Below are positions 55,906 through 64,000 of a stretch of DNA of 64,000 bases, piece by piece. The notes under the pieces were generated by a model that saw nothing but the letters and a program-made list of their open reading frames with translations, had not been told where the DNA came from and did no database searches. Where the stretch lies: assembly GCF_000327385.1 (NCBI RefSeq), contig NW_008710427.1, positions 930,830 through 994,829 on the forward strand. The letters run 5' to 3'. The first letter of the stretch is position 1, and each line of letters begins with the position of its first letter. Source of the DNA: Lottia gigantea (lineage: Eukaryota; Mollusca; Gastropoda; Lottiidae). A program made the position numbers and the translations under genes.

Positions 55906-56989
55906 TGTTGGGCTATTTTTAAGACAATAATTTTGGGGGGTACATTCGTCTGGTATTATTACCAACCAATAAATTTACTATTTTAGTTATATACCAGTCG
56001 CTTCCTTCGCCAATATAATTAAGCTGCAATATGCTTATTATTGATTTTTACATTTTTAAAAAATGCAACAAAAAAAAAGACAAACAGAATTATGAAAAAG
56101 CTTGGTGGCGCTCGCCAGGTGTCACTTCAATATGAAAAAGACCCAAGCTGGTAGATATGACAACAACCATTCTAAATTCTCACTCACTGAATTCCTTCAT
56201 CATGTATGCCAGTGGAAAATATGAATTATTATGACTGCCAAACAAAGTTCACTTGATGCTCTGAATATGAACATGGTCTTCTTTATTCATGACAACATCA
56301 AATATTGCCATGACTTGTAATTCTTTGCTGGGTTAGTGAAGTTAATTTGCAGCCCAGATAGCCTATTGTAAGATCCATATATACCCAGCTAAAGACTCTT
56401 TTGAAATTATATTTCTTAAAACCGAATTTAGTTACTTTTCATACTGCACACCCAAGTCTTGTAACTCGGTGCATTATGGTTTGAAGAATTATCATGTAAG
56501 CAGGTTCTAACAAACACATTGTTAAGTATGTGGGACATTAATATTGTCTGTAATTCTGGAATTTTGAATCTCATTTTAGAAACACCTTTCATTTGTCTTG
56601 TAGTTGTGTTTAACTTTATCTGGTTTGAATTGTTGAAATTCAGCATTGGTCTTTTTAGTTGATAATCTCCTTTGCAACGAATTTAGCATGACAATAATAG
56701 GCCTATTCATACCAATAACATTATTTCTATCATTCTATCATTCTATTCATGAACATTTATAACATTATTTATTTCCTTATCCGGAACAATTTTAACATTC
56801 TTTATGACTTTATCATTTTCTTCATGAACTAAAGTAGTTTTTCTTTCGTTACTGATTTCAATTTTATTATCATTAGCATGGTTTAGACTTGTGACTGCCT
56901 TTCAACTTCAGTATGAAGAGTGGAGGGAAATCTGGAGAAGAATAGAATAGGTGATTGAGATTGATCACTCACTTGCCATCCATCATATC

Positions 56990-57640
56990 CACCATTTTTC
57001 AAAACAATGTGTAGTTTAGAAAAATGGATATTAGATCAGCATTCCGGTTATAAAGGGTAAATCCAGCACACTTTGATTTATTGGGTTTCTGCTTCGGGGG
57101 TAAATAATACATAGATAAATGTCTGCCTATCGGCTGCTCCATATCCTGCAAAATTTTTGAAAATTTTTCTTCTTTTCTCCATTGGCTGATATCGCAAAGA
57201 TCCAGAATAAACCCACTTGACCACTATCTTGATGATTTTATTTTCATGGGAAGCGACAATACAAATAATTGTAAGAAACTAATGAAATTGTCTCGAATTC
57301 TTCTTTCACAAGATAAGACTGAAGGTCCTGCAGATTAATGGCGTTTAACTCATGGAAGTTGACTATTTTCCAAAACAAGATAAAGTGCCCCTTAGCGAGT
57401 ACTACTTGATTGATTTCCAATAAAAAAGTACACCGGAGTCATAAGTAAGCATTCCTTCATCCCAAAAACACCAAAAAAGTAAATCAGAAGTCTTTCAACA
57501 ACAAATAAAACAGCTGTTCAAGGATCTGTGCCTGAGGGTAGTATCCCGAGCTATGCTTTGATCAGACCCTATACCTTCAGCAAGCGTTTAACTCATCAAA
57601 TCAATAAAGAGGGTACGAGGGTATTGTATTACAATAATCA
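56990..57640 (+). mobile_element. DIRS/tyrosine-recombinase-type retroelement fossil (reverse transcriptase part)
   Basis: Translated by eye, the + strand gives the string of motifs typical of DIRS/Ngaro-type reverse transcriptases: a K-D-I-(R/K)-S-A-F-R-like block, a D-K-C-L-P-(I/M)-G block, and a Y-L-D-D-F catalytic block. It is clearly broken, with several interruptions, and its ends were not found. It should be old. An LTR-type origin is less likely from the motif style, but not excluded. Confidence 0.5.
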
Positions 57641-57829
57641 CAAAAGCAGTTGTCGGTTATCACGGTTTGAAGCTCATTTACCAAAATAAGGCTTTAAGCA
57701 AAGCCTTCTTTCACGGCTCATTCGAGAGTGCAGAACCATACAAGTTCCGAAGAACAACGAATGGACATTCATTGCATCTTTAGTATGAGTGAAAGGGTGT
57801 CCAACATTATATTGTAGGTAGTGTATAAT

Positions 57830-58060
57830 CCGAAGATCGAAGATCGCAGACTTGTATAATCGGAAGATCGCAGACCCCAACTAGAATCCTCTAACCCCCA
57901 TACTAGAATCCTCTGACTCCCTATACTATATTCGGCAGACCCAACTATAATCCGCAAACGCCCTATACTAGAATCCGCAAACCCAACTGGAACCTGCAGA
58001 CCCCCTATGCTAGAATCCGGAGACCCCCTATACTAGAATCAGTAGTATATGTGTTTTCTG
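57830..58060. repeat. Short tandem repeats left of the Polinton
   Basis: About eight degenerate copies of a 20-22 bp unit, CTAGAATCCGCAGACCCCC with CTATA. They lie between the retroelement fossil and the Polinton. Whether they belong to the Polinton end is undecided. Confidence 0.8.
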
Positions 58061-58105
58061 ATATAGCGCATCCAGTTTGATCCGGTTTTTGAGATGATAG
58101 GTATA

Positions 58106-58178
58106 TGTCTTTTCGGATATGACGCATTTCACTTCTGTGCATGCGCGGCTTTTTCAATTCGTCATATCCGAAAAGACA
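58106..58178. repeat. Perfect 18-bp inverted repeat
   Basis: Arm TGTCTTTTCGGATATGAC (58106-58123) and its exact reverse complement at 58161-58178, with a 37-bp loop. A diverged direct copy of the left arm precedes it at about 58030. It lies 0.2 kb before the first Polinton frame and may be part of its terminal region. Confidence 0.85.
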
Positions 58179-58182
58179 CAAC

Positions 58183-58300
58183 TGTTAAAATGTATTATAA
58201 CAGACTTCCCCAAACTGTTAAAAAATGTATTATAACAGACGCCCAAAACTGTTAAAAATGTATTATAACAGACTCCCCAAACTGTATTATAACAGACTCC
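58183..58300. repeat. About 38-bp tandem repeat at the Polinton edge
   Basis: Three to four copies of AACTGTTAAAAATGTATTAT with AACAGACTCCCCA, immediately left of the Polinton genes. Confidence 0.88.
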
Positions 58301-58397
58301 ATATAAATTACCCCAAACCACAGACAAGAATCACTAATAATAATACAGTATAAAACAACCGCATTAAAAATGTCTTTAATTTTAAAACATGAAAAAA

Positions 58398-58659
58398 AAA
58401 ATTCGAAGGAGACGGTTTCTTCTCTGCGCTAACATCTCTCATCCCCAAAGTGGCCAATTTTGTCTCAAACAACAAATCCCTCATTTCCTCAGGGGCGCAA
58501 GCTCTTGGATCTGAGGCAAAAGCAGGAGTAAATATTAGCGATGCAGTGAAAAAATCTGACGAACTTAAAGAACTGCAGCTAATAAGAGAACTAAGAAACA
58601 AGAGACTAGAACGACAAGCCCTAGAAAAACAAGGAAAAGGGTTTAAAATCATTGGATAA
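58398..58659 (+). pseudogene. Polinton small structural protein (pX-like), fossil
   Basis: Short frame ahead of the capsid-type gene, with an N-terminal hydrophobic part and a basic, helical C-terminal part rich in Lys/Arg/Leu. Position and composition resemble the small core/membrane-active proteins (adenovirus pX-like) found in adintoviruses. The assignment is by style only. Confidence 0.4.
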
Positions 58660-58661
58660 AA

Positions 58662-59673
58662 ATGGCAAGCAAAAATTACAGATTGGATCCAATCTTTCAA
58701 TTGTATGATCCGATTCAATATTCGTTCAACAAGAAGAAAGAGGATTACGTAATCATCTCACCATCGGTAGGGACAAAGACCCAAATAAACGACGGAGGAA
58801 GAGTTACCTTTGAAATTAATTCGTTGTCCAATTGGTTGCTGCTTTCCGATGCCCATTTCCGATGCGATTTCAAAATCAAAGACGCCGCTCAGAATTGAAT
58901 TCCACAAACCAACACGACTTTAGAAAACTTCTTTCCGTCTTTATTCAGCGAAATGGTTTTGGAAGCTGGTTCAAATCCGATAGAGACCATAAAACACCCC
59001 GGAGAGTTTGACACAATGTTGAAAATGGTTCTGTATCCCAAAAACTACGATGGAAATAACGAATATCCAACTTCACATACCGGTAATCACTCCTTCCGTA
59101 GAAGTGGAAACGAGAATATTCAACTCTTTAACCAAAGACATCGAAATTTCTTTTCTTCGTCGTAACACGGTAGGTAGCATGACTTTAACGGGAGAATCCA
59201 CCACGTGGCCAATCACCAACACCGTCAAACCAGTGAGATATCTAATGGTCGGTTTCAAAAACTTGCCAGACTCTCAGACACACAACAACAACATTTTCAG
59301 AGTGGCATTGAACCATACTCAAGATCCCATCATTCGCAAAGTTCAAGTCAGATTGAACAACGATAATTATCCCAATCAACCTTTGACAATTGATCCTTCC
59401 AAAAAAGATTACAACGAATTGTACAGAAACTATAAAAACATGTGCGAATTGTTTGGAAATACGCCTCAGTTTGAATACACAGATTTTTCACTCAATCATC
59501 CAATCTTTTGTTTCGATCTGTCAGCTCATCAAGAAGATCTTTTCAAAACAGGGGTAAACATAAATATTCACATCGATAAAACACAAGGAGATGTGACCGG
59601 CTACTGTTTATTGCTGGAAGAAGCAAAACATTGGATTAAAATATCAGATAGAAGAATGATAAGAATTAAATAA
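58662..59673 (+). pseudogene. Polinton capsid-type (jelly-roll) gene, fossil
   Basis: A capsid-like region with beta-rich composition, following the small structural gene and preceding a minor structural gene and the ATPase. The order and the style of its C-terminal half resemble hexon-type capsid proteins of Polintons and adintoviruses. Broken in about two places. Assignment is inferred from order and composition; no profile search was possible. Confidence 0.5.
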
Positions 59674-59691
59674 AAAAAACACCCTTTAGAA

Positions 59692-60276
59692 ATGAAACCA
59701 GAAACTTTAGTTATGAAAATAATAGAAGCTATGGAAACGAAGCTGACTCTAATAACTTACAACGGTAAAAAAGTGCATATAACCCAAAAGATTATCGATA
59801 AATACAAACATTGCAAAGTCAGAGACGATATAGACTTGGAAAGAATTGATGAGAATTTAACTAAAAAAGGTGGATTTTTACCTTTCTTACCTTTAATCTT
59901 TGCTGGTTTAGCTGCAGCTGGTGCAACTGCTGGTGGAGCTGCTGGGATAGCCAAAGCTGTCAACGATAAGAAAGCTGAAGCCGCTGCAAACGCTGAAGTG
60001 CGTAGACACAATTTGGCAATGGAAAGAGAAGCACGAGGAGGTTCGGGAGTAGGAGATATATTAGGGACGGTTAAAGAATTCGGACAAAGATTTGGCGAAG
60101 AAACCAAGAAAACCGTTAAAGAGAGATTAAGCAAATTAATAGATAAAATCGACACTGGAGAAATGAAGGTCAAACACAAGGGCAACGCCATATTTTTTAA
60201 AAACATACGTTCGGGCGAGGGAATCTTCCTTTCAAAGTATAAAGGCAATGGAGTGATTTTTGGTCCGAAAATGTAA
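59692..60276 (+). pseudogene. Polinton minor structural protein with Gly/Ala-rich hydrophobic segment, fossil
   Basis: A single 194-codon stretch that reads through. Its central segment (FLPFLPLIFAGLAAAGATAG) is hydrophobic and Gly/Ala-rich, flanked by charged helical regions, in the manner of membrane-lytic structural proteins such as adenovirus pVI/pX. It sits between the capsid-type gene and the packaging ATPase. Function inferred. Confidence 0.5.
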
Positions 60277-60285
60277 TAAATAAAA

Positions 60286-61031
60286 ATGGGCAAGAAATTC
60301 AAACATTCGGACATATTTCCTAGTAACCCAATGCTCATGTGTATTTGCGGTAGTTCAGGTTCTGGGAAAACTCATCTCACTTTTAACATGTTGACAACAC
60401 CAAACCTTTTAGATTTCGATTCTATGTATATCTATACAACAACACCAGAGCAATCGTATTATCAATTCCTCAAAGCTTTAGAATATTTACCAAAGAAAGA
60501 CGTTCAAGACATATTTCAATATTACGAAGAAAACGAAGAAGAAGTGGAAATAAAAGATATCATAGAAAACTTCATTAAATCAAAGAATCCATCTTTCAAT
60601 CCAACGGATATAAAAGTTTTTCTTACAAAAAAATGTTAATGATCTAGGCTTGTCTAATATTGATAACAATCGAAAGAACTTAATATTGTTTGACGACTGC
60701 ATAGCGCAAAGAAATCAAACTGTACAACAAGAATTCTTCACCAAAGGAAGACAACTGTCACTGTCACAACTGTCACTGCATATACCAATCCCAATCTTTT
60801 TACGGGATGGATTCTATGTTCATTAGAAAAAATGCAAATTGTTTTTTGCTGTTTGAACTAAACGACAAAGATTTATCTCAAATCATTCAGTCTATAAATC
60901 ACGGAATGGATAGAGATACATTTAAAAAGGTTTGTAAAGCTCAATGGAGAAACCCAGATGGTCATGGATATGTATTTGTAAATACTAGAAAACCTGCGGG
61001 AGAAAGAGTTATGATCGATATAATATGTTAA
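60286..61031 (+). pseudogene. Polinton genome-packaging ATPase (FtsK/HerA type), fossil
   Basis: Walker A GSSGSGKT is visible near the start and a Walker B-like LILFDD further on. The size and place in the gene order fit the Polinton packaging ATPase. Broken in one to two places. Confidence 0.75.
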
Positions 61032-61047
61032 TTTCATTTTTTTAAAA

Positions 61048-61816
61048 ATGACGGATTGGAATAATTTTTTAAAAAGAAATAGAGAATATATCAAAGCTAA
61101 GAATAAAATAAAGACCCAAGTTGAAAATAACAGATTACAACAACTCGGATTAACGGAAAATCTACAGACTCTATTTCAACCCATATTAAAAAGTCAAGAA
61201 GATATTAAAAAGAGACTCGCTATAGAACCCACGCCTCGTATAGAACCCATAGCGATTGAATATAATGGTATTATAATTAGGACATTAGATGATATAAAAC
61301 GTCTTTTTTCAAACCCTAGCACAGAACTACCAAAGAGTATTTCACCAATCATTTATGATGAGGGTTTGTTGTTTAATGGTTTTAGAATAAGATTTAGTGG
61401 AAATTCACCACAATTCAAAATCGACACAAAAGACTTTATACTTTACACTAACGAGAGGGTTAATAGATTTAATGAATGGCGAGGATGTTGAAATTGCCGA
61501 TTACAAGGATTTAGTTGCATACTCAAAATTTCTACATGCGATCAGAAAGTCAGGACCCGAAACAAGAAGATTGAAAGAAGTTGATTTATATATAACAAAA
61601 GTTATTGAGCAAGAGGAGGTAGATGATTATGCAGAAGAGTATCCACCAATCATACAAGACATAGACGAATTCGATGATATGGTGGCATCTGGACAAGGTA
61701 TAACGTTTTTATCCGACAACAATAAAGAATTGCTTAATAGATTAGAAATAATATTAGCGGCCATGAAGGAGGTCATCGATCGGACAGACAATACAACAAA
61801 GTCAATGGCATATTAA
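61048..61816 (+). pseudogene. Polinton unassigned gene region, fossil
   Basis: Two overlapping readable stretches, charged and helical at the start and mixed later. I do not recognise the family. Its place after the ATPase is often taken by protease or accessory genes in Polintons, but no protease motif was seen. Confidence 0.4.
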
Positions 61817-61945
61817 AACGGCTTTTGGAGAAAAAAATCATCACTAAAAAAGACTATATAAACGTCATTAAAAACCATAAGCTTACTACCGGGAAGCTAC
61901 GAATACGTAGCCATCAACGATTACCTATCCGAATACGCAGGAAGC

Positions 61946-62404
61946 ATGAACGGCAAAAACAATATCGAATTCAAAGGTAATTTGAATCTGAACAAAATAA
62001 AACTGATCATGAGAAATAACAGTCAAGTCGATTTCAACGTAGAAAATTCGTTGAATGCGTTACTAGGGTTCGATAAACGAATATACGCGCAATCGACATT
62101 GGCGCCGCACAAGGCCAACATCGAGAACGACATCGACGTGATCAACATTCACTGTAATTTGATCAACGGTGGATTTTTCAACAAGCACAAACGCCAAATC
62201 ATATACAGCATACCGACTTTTACGGTGCCGATCGGATACAGAATTATAGAGAAACCGTTTCAAACGACCTATTTACCAGTCAATTCTTTCATGATCAAAG
62301 ATATAAATCTGGAAATCAAAGACGGTAAAAACAGGTTCATAGACTTTGGCAACGAAGAAATTGTCATTCAACTTCATTTAAAACAATCTTCATTCTCTTC
62401 TTGA
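61946..62404 (+). pseudogene. Polinton minor capsid/penton-like protein, fossil
   Basis: A readable 152-codon beta-rich stretch. Features such as LNALLGFDKRIY, a Val/Ile/His-Cys-Asn beta region, PIGYRIIEKPF, YLPVN and a C-terminal VIQLHLK recall a small protein that recurs in animal Polintons and is thought to be a single jelly-roll capsid component. Recognition is from memory and moderate. Confidence 0.45.
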
Positions 62405-62451
62405 ATAGTAAGATAATCGAAATCATCAAATTCATAGTTTTCGTCAAAACT

Positions 62452-64000
62452 CTACTCATCTTTGTCGTTGTAAGGATACATAATTCCTTCACTGTTTGGT
62501 GGTTTTCTTTTAACATTATTCAAATAACTTCTAAAAACTTTAGTTTGTTTATCATTTGGAATAACTACTCCATTGGTGAAACTTTTTTTCCATGGTTTAT
62601 TAAATTCGTTCGACACATCATGTCCGCTTGCTAACTGAACGTAATCTTCTACACTTATCTTATCATTAGAATAACCTTTAAACGTTTTCTTTTCTTTTAA
62701 AACACCATCAGAAGTCAAAACGATGTTGTATTTGACCTTTGGTGTATAAACCAAATATAATTCCACCGTCACCGTAATCGTTTTTACCTTTGCAATAGTC
62801 TTTTTCGGAGACCAAACCAGCTCTGTTTAGTTTTTTCCAATTGTTGGATGAAATGTACAAACTATCGGTGTCGGTATAGTATATTTCGGGTTTATAAAAT
62901 CCATTTATGACGTGAATGAAATTGTTCATTATTTTTTTACTGTGAGATAAAACGAATGATCCCAAATGACTAGGTGTTAGTCGTGTAGATTTACTATCTT
63001 CGGTAGTAATCTCTTTTTCTTCAATTTCTGTTTCAACAATATATTGAGTATCATTAATTTTCTCATAGGTTTTAACGCGTGAATCAAAGTTGGCCTGTAA
63101 AGTTGCTTCATTCCATAAATGTCTAGTTGTGAATATATCTTTCTGAATTGATTTACCATACAAGGAATTACCTAATAATTTCATGCAATTACTACCCACG
63201 ATATTACCTTCTCGTTTATATTTATTTCTTAAATCTCTCAAAATTAAAATATAATCTCTATAGGGTGGAGTTTTAAAATTTTCTTCGTAAACTATACCAT
63301 CTAATATTCTAATAATTCGTCCACCGGCTTTCACTATTTCTTGAATATCGACCGATGTTAAAACGTCGTGACAGAAACCATTTCCGAACCTGATTTTGTT
63401 ACCAGTTTCCTTTTTACCTTCTTTATTCGTGAAAGTGATTTTATCTTTAGCTGGTATCGGTTGGAAGAACATGTTTTTGGGAGTCAAACCACACTGTTAA
63501 AATAGCTGTTCTAGGTCTGAATTTTTGTTTATTGAGGATTTTTACAAATTCTTTTTCTTCTTCTGGTAGAAACGGTCTTCCACTTTCCGCTCTCGGATAT
63601 TCACTGTCTAAATCCGACATGGCGGAAGCGTATAAACCGTTAGCATCAAATGCTATTAGTTTAGTACATTCTATTTTTTTATGTCTCGAATGAACCTCCG
63701 TTTTGTCTTTTGTGCTTGCACTGTATTCTTTGAATAAATCAATTATGTTATTACTTTCTGTTTGTGAAATATATTCCTTTAATACGTTACAAATTTCACC
63801 CATTTTGTTCGTTTCAAATGATTTTCTATTTGCCGAAACTCTTCCTCCTTTAATAGATCGTCTGATAAAATTTCTTATAAAAGGATTAGTGTGCGAATAA
63901 ACTTTTTCTACGTTTTCTTTTTCGGTATGTTTCGCGACCATTCTAGTAGTTTCATACCATTCTTCTTCCACCATTTCTTTATCGTAATGATATAAATAAT
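62452..64000 (-). pseudogene. Polinton protein-primed DNA polymerase B, fossil, cut by the window end
   Basis: Minus-strand stretches carry the family B palm motifs: motif A (FDANGLYASAM style), motif B (LLGNSLYGK) and motif C (YTDTDSLYI). The spacing is that of the protein-primed pPolB of Polintons. The exonuclease/N-terminal part lies beyond the window. Broken in about two places; the motifs themselves are still recognisable. Confidence 0.88.

Larger units (their letters stand above)
51846..56989. other. Repeat-rich intergenic region
   Basis: No host gene recognised. It contains a 568-bp MITE, a dispersed repeat copy and two foldback elements, listed separately. The rest is AT-rich with short frames only. 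Confidence 0.55.
58300..64000. mobile_element. Polinton/Maverick (adintovirus-like) fossil, left part
   Basis: A compact gene block unlike the host genes around it: intronless, head-to-tail frames on + (capsid-type, minor structural, packaging ATPase) facing a protein-primed family B DNA polymerase on -. This set defines Polintons and their adintovirus relatives. The left end is placed only roughly, since terminal inverted repeats and the 6-bp target duplication were not identified, and the element runs past the window end. It is broken, with about half a dozen interruptions in the visible part, yet long stretches remain readable, which suggests a relatively recent insertion. Confidence 0.88.

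Noticed and set aside
57674-57957. Overlapping minus-strand frames of 62-68 codons
   Set aside because: They run into the 22-bp tandem repeat and the retroelement fossil; no independent coding evidence.
59757-60338. 193-codon minus-strand frame
   Set aside because: Antisense shadow of the Polinton minor structural gene; the plus-strand frame fits the element's gene order.

Overview
The window is AT-rich animal DNA with small exons, long repeat-filled introns and four multi-exon host genes. It most likely comes from a marine invertebrate, and a mollusc is my best guess. That guess rests on the gene repertoire (a TRA-3-type calpain, ADAM10, a Draper/MEGF10 receptor with an ITAM, a PEX11-gamma-like gene), on repeat families that look molluscan to me, and on a Polinton. 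No species can be read from the sequence alone.

Layout. 1-8657 (+): a complete calpain-5/6-like gene, 12 coding exons and 632 codons, whose catalytic cysteine is threonine. 8658-12418: intergenic, with one dispersed repeat. 12419-20905 (-): an ADAM10/Kuzbanian-like sheddase, 14 coding exons and 766 codons, with an intact zinc site and one intron that reads as an AT-AC minor-spliceosome (U12) intron. 20906-30784: gene-poor, with several minisatellites, a segmental duplication, and a Tc1/mariner-like element whose empty site is preserved next to it. 30785-42227 (+): a Draper/MEGF10-type engulfment receptor, 22 coding exons and 978 codons, with an EMI domain, 15 EGF-like modules plus a partial one, a membrane segment, an NPxY motif and an ITAM. 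42228-44974: repeats, including an LTR-like fossil. 44975-48141 (+): a PEX11-gamma-like peroxisomal membrane gene, 4 exons and 235 codons, with inverted repeats around its exons and a possible alternative last exon at 50055-50163. 50682-51845 (+): an intronless 387-codon gene I do not recognise. 51846-58300: MITEs, foldback elements and a decayed tyrosine-recombinase-type retroelement. About 58300 to the window end: a Polinton/Maverick (adintovirus-like) fossil with capsid-type genes on + and protein-primed DNA polymerase B on -.

The exon models were assembled by hand from splice sites, phase continuity and family alignment recalled from memory. For all four multi-exon genes the exon lengths sum to a multiple of three and every junction keeps frame. 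The host genes are not an operon and have no obvious shared pathway. ADAM10 and the Draper-like receptor are both single-pass surface proteins that act between cells; the calpain and PEX11 are intracellular.

The most interesting points are the dead-site calpain, the AT-AC intron in ADAM10, the minisatellites that appear to have grown out of 3' splice sites at three loci, the filled/empty transposon site, the ITAM plus NPxY tail of the engulfment receptor, and the inverted repeats around the PEX11 exons.
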